64,000 nucleotides of DNA from Marixanthomonas spongiae. GTDB taxonomy: Bacteria; Bacteroidota; Bacteroidia; Flavobacteriales; Flavobacteriaceae. The DNA lies in contig NZ_QEHR01000002.1 in assembly GCF_003095375.1 (NCBI RefSeq), forward strand, positions 124,001 to 188,000, written 5' to 3'. The notes beneath the pieces are model-generated. The model saw only the letters and a program-made list of their open reading frames with translations, searched no databases and was not told the DNA's origin. Every line of letters starts with the position of its first letter. The stretch's first letter is position 1. A program made the position numbers and the translations under genes. This document shows, one piece after another, positions 44,328 to 54,300 of the stretch.

Positions 44328-45218
44328 ATGCCCTTTTCAGCTTTTATCGATTATATGTCTTTAGAAAAAAAGTACTCCCCGCACACCGTCAAGGCTTACC
44401 AGAACGATTTGGAAAACTTCCTGAAATTCGCTTCAACTGAGTTTGGGTGTTCCGAAATTGCCACAGTAAACTACACCATTATACGCAGTTGGATTGTTTG
44501 TTTGGTAAACGAAGGTATTTCCAGTAGAAGCGTAAACCGTAAAATTTCTTCTTTGAACACCTATTATAAATTCTTGCTGAAAACAAAGCAGATTGGTGAA
44601 AATCCATTGGCTAAGCACAGGGCGTTAAAAACATCAAAAAAAGTGCAGGTTCCTTTTTCAGAAAAAGAAATAAACGACGTGTTGCAACTGCTTCAGCAAG
44701 CCGAAGGTTTTGAAGGCATACGCGATAAATTGATGGTAGAGCTGTTTTATACCACAGGCATACGCCGTGCCGAACTGGTGAACTTGAAAATGGATTCGGT
44801 TTCAGAAACTGCAAAAACGATCAAGGTTTTGGGAAAGCGCAACAAAGAGCGCCTCATCCCGTTGCTGCCCACGGTGGTAAAGACCATCGGCCAGTACAAA
44901 GCAGCGCGTTCTGGATTAAAAAAAATAAAAGACCGGGATTATTTGTTATTGACCGGCAAGGGCGTTAAAATATATGAAACACTTGTCTATCGGGTAATAA
45001 ATACCTATTTTAGTACAGCCTCTTTAAAGGTGAAGAGAAGCCCGCACATCCTGCGGCATTCCTTTGCTACGCACCTATTGAACGAAGGGGCAGATTTAAA
45101 CGCGGTAAAAGAGTTGTTGGGGCATTCCAGTTTGGCTTCCACGCAAGAGTACACGCACAACAGCATAGCGAAGCTAAAGCAGGTGTACCAAGACTCGCAC
45201 CCCCGTAATTCAAAATAA
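44328..45218 (+). CDS. tyrosine recombinase XerC/XerD-like
   Basis: 296 residues: N-terminal SAM-like domain (FIDYMSLEKKYSPHTVKAYQ) and C-terminal catalytic domain. The catalytic set is complete: Arg146 in TTGIRRAEL, Lys170, His240 and Arg243 in HILRHSF, His266 in LGHSSL, and nucleophile Tyr275 in STQEYTH. Length is that of chromosomal XerC/XerD, which resolve chromosome dimers at dif before division. I see no dif-like site beside it, and which of the two it is cannot be told. It lies directly upstream of hpf. Confidence 0.9.
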   Translation: MPFSAFIDYMSLEKKYSPHTVKAYQNDLENFLKFASTEFGCSEIATVNYTIIRSWIVCLVNEGISSRSVNRKISSLNTYYKFLLKTKQIGENPLAKHRALKTSKKVQVPFSEKEINDVLQLLQQAEGFEGIRDKLMVELFYTTGIRRAELVNLKMDSVSETAKTIKVLGKRNKERLIPLLPTVVKTIGQYKAARSGLKKIKDRDYLLLTGKGVKIYETLVYRVINTYFSTASLKVKRSPHILRHSFATHLLNEGADLNAVKELLGHSSLASTQEYTHNSIAKLKQVYQDSHPRNSK

Positions 45219-45240
45219 GTATTAACAAAAAACTTCGCTT

Positions 45241-45543
45241 ATGAAAGTAAATGTGCAAACTCCAAATTTTGTCGCAGATGCTAAGCTCATCGACTTTATT
45301 GAAAAAAAACTTTCAAAATTAGAACAATTTTACGACCGCATTATCTATGCCGACGTGTTCTTGAAAGTCCAGAAAACCAGCGACAAGGAAAACAAAAATG
45401 TTGAAATACTTTTAAGTATTCCCGGTGATGACCTGATTGCCAAAAAAGAAGCGAAATCTTTTGAAGAAGGTACCGATGAGTGCGTGCATGCATTACAGCG
45501 CCAATTGAAAAAACGAAAACAAAAACAAAGAGCATTTTCATAA
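45241..45543 (+). CDS. hpf: ribosome hibernation/translation-inhibition factor (short HPF/RaiA type)
   Basis: 100 residues: MKVNVQTPNFVADAKLIDFI, then LEQFYDRIIYADVFLKVQK and a basic C-terminal run KKRKQKQR. This is the short form (no extra dimerisation domain), which binds the 30S decoding region in stationary phase. 22 bp after the Xer gene, so likely cotranscribed. A terminator at 45593 follows. Confidence 0.88.
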   Translation: MKVNVQTPNFVADAKLIDFIEKKLSKLEQFYDRIIYADVFLKVQKTSDKENKNVEILLSIPGDDLIAKKEAKSFEEGTDECVHALQRQLKKRKQKQRAFS

Positions 45544-45583
45544 ACTTTTTCAGTAAAATATTTTTTTAAATAATATTTTTATA

Positions 45584-45591
45584 TAAATTTG
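45584..45591 (+). promoter_or_regulatory. possible -7 box of the tRNA cluster
   Basis: TAAATTTG fits TAnnTTTG and lies immediately before the terminator stem at 45593. Confidence 0.4.
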
Positions 45592-45592
45592 C

Positions 45593-45621
45593 AGTCCGTT
45601 AGAAATAGCGGACTTTTTTTT
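45593..45621 (+). terminator. terminator of hpf, overlapping the tRNA promoter
   Basis: AGTCCGTT and AGCGGACT form an 8-bp stem (one G-T pair) with an AGAAAT loop and eight T after it. A transcript starting from the box at 45584 would lack the left arm and escape termination. Confidence 0.8.
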
Positions 45622-45653
45622 GCCGATAGAAAAGCTTAAAAAAGGGCCTCAAA

Positions 45654-45727
45654 GCCGATGTAGCTCAGCTGGCTAGAGCAGCTGATTTGTAATCAGCAGG
45701 TCGTGGGTTCGAGTCCCTCCATCGGCT
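45654..45727 (+). tRNA. tRNA-Thr (anticodon TGT)
   Basis: Cloverleaf reads GCCGATG/CATCGGC acceptor stem, D arm with AGCTCAGCTGG, anticodon stem GCTGA/TCAGC around TTTGTAA (anticodon TGT), and T arm GGGTTCGAGTCCC. No encoded CCA. The last bases and 17 bp downstream are copied at 45853-45885. Confidence 0.95.
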
Positions 45728-45794
45728 CTTGAAATTTTGAAAAGTGTATCAGGGAAAATACCTGCATTTAGATTTGTGACAGGTTATTTTTGGG

Positions 45795-45951
45795 ACGAGA
45801 AGTTTATCCTGAGCCTGCCTACCTGCGGTAAGCAGGCGGGCATAGTCGAAGGGAGTCCCTCCATCGGCTCTTGAAATTTTGAAAAATAGATTTTTGAGTT
45901 ATTGTTTAAAAAATCTGTTTTTACGCCGTTTGGTTGCTGAGCTTGTCGAAG
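45795..45951 (+). repeat. REP-like elements with tRNA-Thr(TGT) 3'-end copies
   Basis: Element 1 (45795-45851) runs GAGAAGTTTATCCTGAGC, an inner G/C palindrome, then AGTCGAAG. It is followed at 45853-45885 by a 33-bp copy of the tRNA 3' end and flank (original 45711-45743). Element 2 (45932-45951, GGTTGCTGAGCTTGTCGAAG) is followed by a 12-bp copy CCATCGGCTCTT at 45954. Confidence 0.85.
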
Positions 45952-45969
45952 TGCCATCGGCTCTTAAAA

Positions 45970-46005
45970 ATTCCTGCGCAGGCAGGAATCCTTATCGAAA
46001 TAAGG
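45970..46005 (+). other. two adjacent hairpins before tRNA-Tyr
   Basis: ATTCCTGC/GCAGGAAT with loop GCAG (45970-45989), then CCTTAT/ATAAGG with loop CGAA (45990-46005). They may be processing sites in the tRNA precursor. Confidence 0.6.
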
Positions 46006-46024
46006 AATTGACATACTGAAAATT

Positions 46025-46107
46025 GGGGAGATACTCAAGCGGCCAACGAGGACAGACTGTAAATCTGTTGTCTTTCGACTTCGCAGGTTCGAATCCTGCT
46101 CTCCCCA
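46025..46107 (+). tRNA. tRNA-Tyr (anticodon GTA)
   Basis: Type II tRNA with a long variable arm: acceptor GGGGAGA/TCTCCCC, anticodon stem ACAGA/TCTGT around CTGTAAA (GTA), T arm CAGGTTCGAATCCTG. No 3'-end copy is found after this one. Confidence 0.95.
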
Positions 46108-46281
46108 CAATAGAGCGTTAAGCGGGCAAAAACCATAATGGTGCTGCGCTTTTCGATTAAGCTTTTGGGGTTTTTTAACGTCAAAAACGTTCTAATAAAT
46201 ATTGAATTGTTTATTTTTGTACTCCTTTTTTCAGAAAAAAGGGTGTGCATTGTTTCTGAAAAGTTGTTTCAGAAATAAAAT

Positions 46282-46357
46282 GCGGGAGTAGCTCAGTTGG
46301 TAGAGCGTCAGCCTTCCAAGCTGAATGTCGCCGGTTCGAACCCGGTCTCCCGCTCCA
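46282..46357 (+). tRNA. tRNA-Gly (anticodon TCC), CCA encoded
   Basis: Acceptor GCGGGAG/CTCCCGC, anticodon stem TCAGC/GCTGA around CTTCCAA (TCC), T arm CCGGTTCGAACCCGG. Discriminator T is followed by CCA in the DNA. The T-arm end and acceptor are copied at 46454-46471. Confidence 0.95.
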
Positions 46358-46424
46358 AGTTCTTTTAATATAGAAGAAGATTGCTTTTAATAGCATGTTT
46401 TATTGAAAAAGACAAGAGTAGAGT

Positions 46425-46471
46425 GAGAAGTTTATACTGAGCGCAGTCGAAGTGAACCCGGTCTCCCGCTC
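46425..46471 (+). repeat. REP-like element followed by a tRNA-Gly 3'-end copy
   Basis: TGAGAAGTTTATACTGAGCG and CAGTCGAAG (46425-46452), then GAACCCGGTCTCCCGCTC at 46454-46471, an 18-bp exact copy of 46338-46355 in tRNA-Gly. Confidence 0.88.
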
Positions 46472-46548
46472 TACAATGGTTGAAAGTTACTGGTTGTTGA
46501 GTTAGTTGTAACTTGAAACTTGAGGCCTTAAACCTGCGACTAGCAAAA

Positions 46549-46620
<72 letters not shown>

Positions 46621-46776
46621 CAACGTGAAAAAATTTTGCCAGTGCCTGTAGTGTTCGTGTTTAAAGCACAAAGCACTTTAGGTAGTGGGTTCTCCCAAAA
46701 TATGGGGATTCCTGTTTGGCTCAACTTTGTTTAAAATTGAACACTAATATATAACTAAGATTTAAATTAATACAAC

Positions 46777-47961
46777 ATGGCAAAAGAAACATACGATCGG
46801 TCCAAGCCTCACTTAAACATAGGTACCATTGGACACGTAGATCACGGAAAAACAACTTTGACAGCTGCTATTACTAAGGTAATGGCTGATGCTGGTTATT
46901 CAGAAGCCAGTGCTTTTGATCAAATCGATAACGCTCCAGAAGAAAAAGAACGTGGTATTACCATTAACTCTTCTCACGTAGAGTACCAAACGGCAAATCG
47001 TCACTACGCACACGTTGACTGTCCAGGTCACGCCGATTATGTAAAGAACATGGTTACTGGTGCTGCTCAAATGGACGGTGCTATATTGGTTGTTGCTGCT
47101 ACCGATGGCCCTATGCCACAAACCCGTGAGCACATCCTATTGGGACGTCAGGTTGGTATTCCAAAAATCGTTACGTTCTTGAACAAAGTTGACTTGGTTG
47201 ATGACGAAGAACTGTTGGAATTGGTTGAAATGGAAGTAAGGGACTTGCTTTCTTTCTATGAGTATGATGGTGACAACGGTCCTGTAATCTCTGGTTCTGC
47301 TCTTGGGGCATTGAACGGAGAGCAAAAATGGGCAGATACCGTTTTGGAATTGATGGAAGCTGTTGATACCTGGATCGAATTGCCGGAGCGTGATGTGGAT
47401 AAAGATTTCTTGATGCCTATCGAAGATGTATTCTCTATTACAGGTCGTGGTACTGTTGCGACTGGACGTATTGAGACAGGTGTTGCCAACACAGGTGATG
47501 CTGTTGATATCATTGGTATGGGAGCTGGAAAATTAGGTTCTACCATTACAGGTGTAGAGATGTTCCGTAAAATCCTTGATAGAGGTGAAGCTGGTGATAA
47601 CGTAGGTATCTTGTTGAGAGGTATCGAGAAATCACAAATCTCTAGAGGAATGGTAATCTGTAAGCCAGGTTCGGTAACACCACACGATAAATTCAAAGCA
47701 GAGGTATATATTCTTAAAAAAGAAGAAGGTGGTCGTCACACGCCATTCCATAACAACTACCGTCCTCAGTTCTACGTACGTACAACTGATGTTACAGGAA
47801 CAATCAATCTTCCTGATGGTGTAGAAATGGTAATGCCAGGGGACAACCTTACAATTACTGTAGATCTTATTCAGCCTATCGCAATGAACGTAGGACTTCG
47901 TTTCGCTATCCGTGAAGGTGGTCGTACCGTAGGTGCAGGTCAGGTAACTGAAATTTTATAA
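46777..47961 (+). CDS. tuf: elongation factor Tu
   Basis: 394 residues. G1 [10 protein letters not shown]3 DCPGHADY and G4 NKVD are present, with [12 protein letters not shown] as G2/switch I. It delivers aminoacyl-tRNA to the ribosome. Codon choice is visibly different from the neighbours, as expected for very high expression. It lies downstream of four tRNA genes and upstream of tRNA-Trp and secE, the classical tRNA-tuf order. A hairpin at 47976-48017 may end the transcript. Confidence 0.98.
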   Translation: MAKETYDRSKPHLNIGTIGHVDHGKTTLTAAITKVMADAGYSEASAFDQIDNAPEEKERGITINSSHVEYQTANRHYAHVDCPGHADYVKNMVTGAAQMDGAILVVAATDGPMPQTREHILLGRQVGIPKIVTFLNKVDLVDDEELLELVEMEVRDLLSFYEYDGDNGPVISGSALGALNGEQKWADTVLELMEAVDTWIELPERDVDKDFLMPIEDVFSITGRGTVATGRIETGVANTGDAVDIIGMGAGKLGSTITGVEMFRKILDRGEAGDNVGILLRGIEKSQISRGMVICKPGSVTPHDKFKAEVYILKKEEGGRHTPFHNNYRPQFYVRTTDVTGTINLPDGVEMVMPGDNLTITVDLIQPIAMNVGLRFAIREGGRTVGAGQVTEIL

Positions 47962-47975
47962 GCAATAATAGTTTA

Positions 47976-48017
47976 AAAGTCAAAAGGTGTCCGCCAAAGG
48001 TGGATGCCTTGGCTTTT
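47976..48017 (+). terminator. long hairpin after tuf
   Basis: AAGGTGTCCGCC and GGTGGATGCCTT form 12 pairs (some G-T) around AAA, with an outer AAAAG/CTTTT. The T run is short, so it may act as a partial terminator or processing site. Confidence 0.6.
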
Positions 48018-48070
48018 ATTAAGGAGTTGTTGAAAACCCTGTAAACAAAGGTGTCTTCATTTCCTTATAA

Positions 48071-48143
48071 ACGGGCGTAGCTCAGCTGGTAGAGCAGTGG
48101 TCTCCAAAACCAAAGGTCGTGAGTTCGATCCTTACCGCCCGTG
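48071..48143 (+). tRNA. tRNA-Trp (anticodon CCA)
   Basis: Acceptor ACGGGCG/CGCCCGT, anticodon loop CTCCAAA (CCA), T arm TGAGTTCGATCCTTA. No encoded CCA end. Located between tuf and secE as usual in Bacteroidetes. Confidence 0.95.
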
Positions 48144-48200
48144 CTAAAAAAATAGAATTTCTTTGTTCCAACAAGTTGTCGTGGTACAAAAGTTGGAGGT

Positions 48201-48258
48201 AGAAGTTTACACTGAGCAGAGGCTTGTGCTGCGCGCAGTCAAAGTAAAGTGTGCTAAA
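48201..48258 (+). repeat. degenerate REP-like element with a short tRNA-Trp tail copy
   Basis: AGAAGTTTACACTGAGCAGA and GCGCGCAGTCAAAG (48201-48246), then GTGCTAAA at 48251-48258, an 8-bp match to the tRNA-Trp end at 48141-48148. Confidence 0.6.
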
Positions 48259-48278
48259 TAGGTTTAAAACCAACTACA

Positions 48279-48467
48279 ATGGTAAATTATATAAAAGAAT
48301 CCTACAGTGAACTTAAAAACCACGTAAGCTGGCCAAGTTGGGCAGAAGCGCAAAAATTAACCGTGGTAGTGGCCGTATTCTCAATAATACTGGCACTGCT
48401 CACATTTGGGGTTGATAAGGTGTTTAGCGGAGTTATAGAAGTATATTTTGAATGGATCAAGTCGTAA
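48279..48467 (+). CDS. secE: preprotein translocase subunit SecE
   Basis: 62 residues with one membrane helix (VVVAVFSIILALLTFGV) after the amphipathic YSELKNHVSWPSWAEAQKL, the conserved SecE motif. It stabilises SecY in the inner-membrane channel. The short one-helix form is normal outside enterobacteria. nusG starts 3 bp after its stop. Confidence 0.95.
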   Translation: MVNYIKESYSELKNHVSWPSWAEAQKLTVVVAVFSIILALLTFGVDKVFSGVIEVYFEWIKS

Positions 48468-48469
48468 TT

Positions 48470-49024
48470 ATGACTGAAACAAAAAGTGCAAAAAAGTGGT
48501 ATGTAGTCCGTTCGGTAAGTGGACAGGAAAACAAGATCAAATCGTATATCGAAACCGAGATCACGCGATTGAACCTTGAAGATTATATTGAACAAGTCCT
48601 AGTTCCTACCGAAAAAGTGATTCAAATCCGGAATGGAAAAAAAGTAAACAAAGAACGTGTTTTTTTTCCGGGCTACATTATGATACAAGCCAGTTTAGCT
48701 GGTGAAATACCCCACATTATAAAATCTATTAACGGTGTCATCGGCTTTTTGGGGGAAACCAAAGGCGGTGATCCAGTGCCGTTACGACAGTCTGAAGTGA
48801 ACAGGATGTTAGGTAAGGTCGATGAGCTGGCCGTAGAAGACGAAAGCGTCAACATCCCTTACGTAATTGGTGAAACGGTAAAAGTGATCGATGGACCTTT
48901 CAATGGTTTCAACGGTACCGTAGAAAAAATAAACGAAGAAAAACGCAAGCTTGAAGTGATGGTGAAGATTTTCGGAAGAAAAACACCATTGGAGTTGAGC
49001 TATATGCAAGTAGAGAAAATTTAA
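48470..49024 (+). CDS. nusG: transcription termination/antitermination factor NusG
   Basis: 184 residues. The NGN domain begins with KKWYVVRSVSGQENKIKSYI and has VFFPGYIMIQ; the C-terminal KOW domain is IGETVKVIDGPFNGFNGTVE. It binds RNA polymerase and couples transcription to ribosomes. ATG at 48470 was chosen over 48452, which overlaps secE. Confidence 0.96.
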   Translation: MTETKSAKKWYVVRSVSGQENKIKSYIETEITRLNLEDYIEQVLVPTEKVIQIRNGKKVNKERVFFPGYIMIQASLAGEIPHIIKSINGVIGFLGETKGGDPVPLRQSEVNRMLGKVDELAVEDESVNIPYVIGETVKVIDGPFNGFNGTVEKINEEKRKLEVMVKIFGRKTPLELSYMQVEKI

Positions 49025-49096
49025 TTGTTACACGCTATATAAATAGGTTTTTTCTTTAGCTTCCACATAAGGAAAAATCACAGTAAAATTAAAACA

Positions 49097-49534
49097 ATGG
49101 CAAAAGAAGTAGATAAAGTAGTAAAGTTGCAAGTTCGAGGTGGTGCCGCTAACCCGTCGCCTCCAGTAGGACCAGCTTTAGGTGCTGCCGGTGTGAACAT
49201 AATGGAGTTCTGTAAGCAATTTAACGCCAGGACCCAAGACAAACAAGGAAAAGTGTTGCCAGTTGCGATTACGGTTTATAAAGACAAATCGTTCGATTTT
49301 GTTATTAAAACCCCACCCGCCGCTGTACAAATTCTTGAAGCCGCCAAGGCCAAAAAAGGATCTGGCGAGCCGCACGCAAGAAAAGTAGCATCTATTTCAT
49401 GGGATCAAGTACGAGCTATTGCAGAAGACAAAATGCCCGACCTTAATGCGTTTACCGTAGAGTCTGCCATGAAAATGGTAGCCGGTACTGCACGGTCAAT
49501 GGGAGTGAAAGTAAAAGGAGCTGCTCCTTTTTAA
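49097..49534 (+). CDS. rplK: 50S ribosomal protein L11
   Basis: 145 residues: [35 protein letters not shown] and the C-terminal [17 protein letters not shown]. Binds 23S rRNA in the GTPase-associated centre. First ribosomal gene of the rplKAJL run, 72 bp after nusG. Confidence 0.98.
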   Translation: MAKEVDKVVKLQVRGGAANPSPPVGPALGAAGVNIMEFCKQFNARTQDKQGKVLPVAITVYKDKSFDFVIKTPPAAVQILEAAKAKKGSGEPHARKVASISWDQVRAIAEDKMPDLNAFTVESAMKMVAGTARSMGVKVKGAAPF

Positions 49535-49555
49535 CCAAGAAAAAGAATCTATAAA

Positions 49556-50251
49556 ATGGCAAGATTAACAAAAAAGCAAAAAGAAGCTAAGCTTAAAGTA
49601 GAGGACAAGTCCTATACCGTAGCCGAAGCTTCCGCTTTAATAAAAGAAATCACCAACGTAAATTTCGATGCCTCTGTGGACCTTGCGGTTCGGCTTAACG
49701 TGGATCCACGTAAAGCAAACCAGATGGTTCGTGGCGTTGTTACCTTACCGCATGGTACAGGTAAGGATGTAAAGGTATTGGCCTTGGTAACTCCAGATAA
49801 GGAAGCCGAAGCCAAAGAAGCCGGAGCAGATTACGTTGGGTTGGATGAGTACCTCGAGAAAATAAAAGGAGGGTGGACAGATGTTGACGTTATTGTAACC
49901 ATGCCTAGCGTTATGGGTAAATTAGGGCCGTTAGGACGGGTTTTAGGACCACGAGGATTAATGCCCAACCCCAAAACAGGTACGGTAACAATGGATGTTG
50001 CTAAAGCGGTTTCCGATGTAAAAGCTGGTAAAATCGACTTTAAAGTTGACAAAACCGGTATCGTGCACGCAGCAATAGGAAAAGCATCTTTCGATGCCGA
50101 TAAAATTGCCGGGAACGCAAGAGAATTATTAACAACACTCGTTAAACTGAAGCCTCAGGCAGCAAAAGGTGTGTACATTCAAAGCATTTACATGTCTAGC
50201 ACCATGAGCCCTAGCGTAGCGATCGACACCAAGCGTTTCACTGAGCAGTAA
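49556..50251 (+). CDS. rplA: 50S ribosomal protein L1
   Basis: 231 residues with [40 protein letters not shown] and the C-terminal [19 protein letters not shown]1 forms the mobile stalk and in many bacteria represses its own operon; no L1-site-like hairpin was searched in detail here. 21 bp after rplK. Confidence 0.98.
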   Translation: MARLTKKQKEAKLKVEDKSYTVAEASALIKEITNVNFDASVDLAVRLNVDPRKANQMVRGVVTLPHGTGKDVKVLALVTPDKEAEAKEAGADYVGLDEYLEKIKGGWTDVDVIVTMPSVMGKLGPLGRVLGPRGLMPNPKTGTVTMDVAKAVSDVKAGKIDFKVDKTGIVHAAIGKASFDADKIAGNARELLTTLVKLKPQAAKGVYIQSIYMSSTMSPSVAIDTKRFTEQ

Positions 50252-50263
50252 AATTGAGAACTT

Positions 50264-50785
50264 ATGACAAGAGAAGAAAAATCACAAGTAATTGAAAGTT
50301 TGACTGCACAGTTATCCGAGAACAGCATAATTTATTTAGCCGATATCTCGGGGCTTGATGCAGTAGCTACTACAAAATTGCGTCGCGCTTGCTTTAAAGC
50401 AGGAGTGAGCTTGAACGTGGTAAAAAACACCTTGCTGTCTAAAGCAATGGAAAGCACCGACAAGGACTTCGGCCAACTGTCTGAAGTTCTTAAAGGCAAT
50501 ACCTCGTTAATGGTTTCTGAAACAGGGAACGCCCCAGCAAAAGTAATCAAGGAATTCAGGAAAAAATCTGAAAAACCATTGCTTAAAGGAGCGTTTGTTG
50601 AAGAAGCGATTTACGTAGGCGACGAACAACTTGATAAGCTGGTTGAAATTAAATCTAAGGAAGAAGTTATTGGAGACATCATTGGATTGCTTCAATCTCC
50701 TGCCAAGAATGTTATTTCGGCACTTAAATCAGGTGGTAGTACAATCGCGGGTATTGTTAAGACCCTTTCTGAAAAAGAAGGATAA
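50264..50785 (+). CDS. rplJ: 50S ribosomal protein L10
   Basis: 173 residues: MTREEKSQVIESLTAQLSEN, IIYLADISGLDAVATTKLRR and LNVVKNTLLSKAMEST. The C-terminal helix binds L7/L12 dimers. Only 12 bp separate it from rplA, leaving no room for the long L10 leader known from Escherichia coli. Confidence 0.97.
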   Translation: MTREEKSQVIESLTAQLSENSIIYLADISGLDAVATTKLRRACFKAGVSLNVVKNTLLSKAMESTDKDFGQLSEVLKGNTSLMVSETGNAPAKVIKEFRKKSEKPLLKGAFVEEAIYVGDEQLDKLVEIKSKEEVIGDIIGLLQSPAKNVISALKSGGSTIAGIVKTLSEKEG

Positions 50786-50842
50786 AAATTTAGCACTAAT
50801 TAAATTACACATATTAATACAATTATTTTAAAACGATAGAAA

Positions 50843-51217
50843 ATGGCAGATTTAAAAGATTTCGCAGAACAATTGGTTAACTTAACTGTAAAAGAAGTTA
50901 ATGAGTTAGCTGAAATATTAAAAGAAGAGTACGGTATAGAGCCTGCTGCTGCAGCTGTAGCTGTTGCTGGCGGTGCTGCTGGCGGAGGCGAAGAAGCCGA
51001 AGAGCAAACCGAATTCGACGTAATCCTAAAAGCTCCGGGAGGTTCTAAATTGGCAGTTGTAAAACTGGTTAAAGAATTGACAGGTGCTGGTCTTAAAGAC
51101 GCTAAGGAATTAGTGGATAACGCTCCATCTCCAATTAAGGAAGGTGTTGCTAAAGACGAAGCTGAAGCAGTAAAAGCTCAGTTAGAAGAAGCAGGAGCAG
51201 AGGTTGAGCTTAAGTAA
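50843..51217 (+). CDS. rplL: 50S ribosomal protein L7/L12
   Basis: 124 residues: N-terminal dimerisation domain ([20 protein letters not shown]), Ala/Gly-rich hinge ([20 protein letters not shown]) and C-terminal domain ([20 protein letters not shown]). It recruits translational GTPases. Followed by a long hairpin before rpoB. Confidence 0.97.
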   Translation: MADLKDFAEQLVNLTVKEVNELAEILKEEYGIEPAAAAVAVAGGAAGGGEEAEEQTEFDVILKAPGGSKLAVVKLVKELTGAGLKDAKELVDNAPSPIKEGVAKDEAEAVKAQLEEAGAEVELK

Positions 51218-51231
51218 GCTCACCGAGTTTT

Positions 51232-51289
51232 AAACCTTAAGGTTTAGGCCTTCCAGCCCCGATAATTCGGGGCGGAATAGGCCTAAACC
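51232..51289 (+). promoter_or_regulatory. long hairpin and overlapping palindrome between rplL and rpoB
   Basis: GGTTTAGGCC at 51241-51250 pairs perfectly with GGCCTAAACC at 51280-51289. Inside are TTCC/GGAA and GCCCCGA/TCGGGGC around TAAT, about 21 pairs in all. The upstream palindrome AAACCTTAAGGTTT (51232-51245) shares GGTTT with it, so the two cannot form together. Only four T follow. It may be an attenuator or an RNase processing site that sets the L12-to-RpoB ratio. Confidence 0.7.
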
Positions 51290-51365
51290 ATTTTGCGTAT
51301 ATAAAGGTTAGTGGTTTTTTGAGTATATGCAATAGTAGTTTTTTTAATTAAAATTCCGTCCATAG

Positions 51366-54300
51366 ATGTCAGCAACGCAAACTGAAAGATTGAATTTTTC
51401 TTCTGTACAGAACAAACCGGACTATCCGGACTTTCTGGACATCCAGATCAAATCCTTCCAGGATTTTTTCCAGCTTGAAACAAAATCAGAAGAAAGGGGT
51501 AACGAAGGGCTTTACAATACCTTCATGGAAAACTTTCCCATCACAGATACCCGCAACCAATTCGTATTAGAGTTTTTAGATTACTTTGTGGACCCACCAA
51601 GATATTCCATTCAGGAATGTATTGAGCGGGGCCTTACCTACAGCGTTCCCTTAAAGGCACGTTTAAAATTATATTGTACCGATCCTGAGCACGAAGATTT
51701 TGAAACCATCGTCCAGGACGTGTACTTAGGGGTAATTCCTTACATGACCCCAAGCGGTACATTTTGCATCAACGGTGCAGAGCGTATCGTGGTCTCTCAG
51801 TTGCACCGTTCGCCCGGTGTATTCTTTGGGCAATCTTTTCACGCAAACGGAACCAAACTATATTCAGCCCGGGTCATTCCTTTTAAAGGATCTTGGATTG
51901 AATTTGCTACCGATATCAACAGCGTGATGTACGCGTACATCGACCGAAAGAAAAAGTTGCCGGTAACAACATTGTTCCGCGCCATTGGTTTTGAACGGGA
52001 TAAAGATATTCTTGAAATATTCGACCTTGCCGAAGAAATCAAAGCCACCAAAACCGGCCTTAAAAAACACTTGGGCCGTAAACTCGCTGCCCGTGTACTA
52101 AAAACATGGCACGAAGATTTTGTGGACGAAGATACAGGCGAAGTGGTCTCTATTGAACGGAATGAAATTGTGTTGGACCGTGATACCGAGCTCGAAAAAG
52201 AGCACATTGAAGAAATATTGGATTCCGGTACCAAAACAATCTTGTTGCACAAAGAAGATAATCAGCAAGGCGACTATGCGATTATCCACAACACCTTGCA
52301 AAAAGACCCTACCAATTCAGAAAAAGAAGCGGTAGAGCATATCTATAGACAATTACGTAACGCCGAACCGCCAGACGAGGAAACCGCCCGCGGGATCATC
52401 AACAAGTTGTTCTTCTCAGACCAACGCTATAACCTTGGTGAAGTAGGACGTTACCGAATGAACAAAAAATTAGGTCTTGATATCGACATGGAAAAGCAAG
52501 TGCTTACCAAAGAAGATATCATAACCATTGTAAAATACTTAATCGAGCTGATTAACTCTAAAGCCGAGATTGACGATATTGACCACCTTAGTAACCGTCG
52601 TGTACGTACCGTAGGGGAGCAATTGTCATCTCAATTTGGTGTTGGTTTAGCGCGTATGGCACGTACCATTCGTGAGCGTATGAACGTTCGTGACAACGAG
52701 GTGTTTACCCCGATCGATTTGATCAACGCGAAGACGCTTTCTTCGGTGATCAACTCGTTCTTTGGTACCAACCAGTTGTCGCAATTTATGGACCAGACCA
52801 ACCCACTGGCCGAGATTACGCACAAGCGTCGTCTTTCAGCCTTAGGGCCTGGAGGTCTTTCAAGAGAACGGGCAGGGTTTGAGGTTCGTGATGTTCACTA
52901 CACGCACTACGGAAGGTTGTGCCCCATTGAAACACCGGAAGGACCAAACATTGGTTTGATTTCTTCGCTTTCGGTATATGCCAAGGTAAACAATTTAGGT
53001 TTTATTGAAACACCTTACAGAAAGGTAGAAGACGGTAAAATTGATTTAAAGAGCGAACCGATGTATCTTTCTGCTGAAGAAGAGGAAGAAAAGTTGATCG
53101 CACAAGCAAACATTCCACTAAAGGAAGATGGACAAATAGACAGCGATCGTGTAATTGCCCGTATGGAAGGTGACTTCCCCGTGGTAGAACCGAACACGCT
53201 TAACTATGCCGATGTGGCACCTAACCAGATTGCTTCTATCTCTGCATCCTTGATTCCATTCTTGGAACACGATGATGCCAACCGTGCGTTGATGGGAAGT
53301 AATATGATGCGCCAGGCAGTACCGTTATTGCGAGCCGATTCGCCTATTGTAGGTACCGGTCTGGAGCGCCAAGTAGCGTCAGATTCCCGTGTATTGATCA
53401 ATGCTGAGGGCGATGGCGAAGTGGAATATGTTGACGCAAACGAAATCACCATTAAATACGACCGTACCGACGATGAGCGTATGGTAAGTTTTGACAGTGA
53501 TTCAAAAACGTACCAACTGGTAAAATTCAGAAAGACCAACCAGAGTACTTCCATTAACCTGAAACCAATTGTAAGCAAAGGCGACCGGGTTAAAAAAGGA
53601 CAGGTACTTTGTCAGGGCTATGCAACCGATAAAGGTGAATTGGCATTGGGTAGAAACATGAAAGTGGCCTTTATGCCTTGGAAAGGGTATAACTTTGAGG
53701 ATGCGATCGTGATTTCTGAACGCGTAGTTCGGGACGATATATTTACATCAATCCACATTGATGAGTATTCCTTAGAGGTACGTGACACCAAATTAGGAAA
53801 TGAAGAGTTGACGCATGATATTCCTAACGTTTCCGAAGAGGCGACCAAAGACCTTGACGAGCACGGAATGATTCGCGTAGGGGCCGAAGTAAAACCAGGT
53901 GATATTTTAATAGGAAAAATTACTCCAAAAGGGGAAAGCGATCCTACACCTGAAGAAAAACTGCTTCGCGCCATATTTGGCGATAAAGCGGGTGATGTAA
54001 AGGATGCTTCATTAAAAGCCTCTCCATCATTGCGCGGTGTGGTGATTGATAAAAAACTTTTTGAACGCGCCATTAAAGACAAGCGCAAGCGAGCTAAGGA
54101 CAAAGAGGATATCGCTGCCCTTGAAATCGCTTACGATGCCAAATTTGATGCATTGAAAGATGTATTGGTTGAAAAACTATTTGCAATTATAGGCGGAAAA
54201 ACCGCTCAGGGGGTAACAAACGACCTTGGGGAAACGGTATTCCCAAAAGGCAAGAAATACACCTTAAAAATGTTAAATGCCGTTGACGATTATACGCATT

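Noticed and set aside
44328-45218. Xer recombinase as an integrase of a mobile element
   Set aside because: Size and motifs fit the chromosomal XerC/XerD type, neighbours are housekeeping genes, and no attachment repeats border it.
47984-48015. GGTGGATGCCTTGGC after tuf resembles the 5' part of 23S rRNA
   Set aside because: Only about 15 bases match, they are fully explained as the 3' arm of a hairpin, and no further rRNA-like sequence follows. I treat it as chance.
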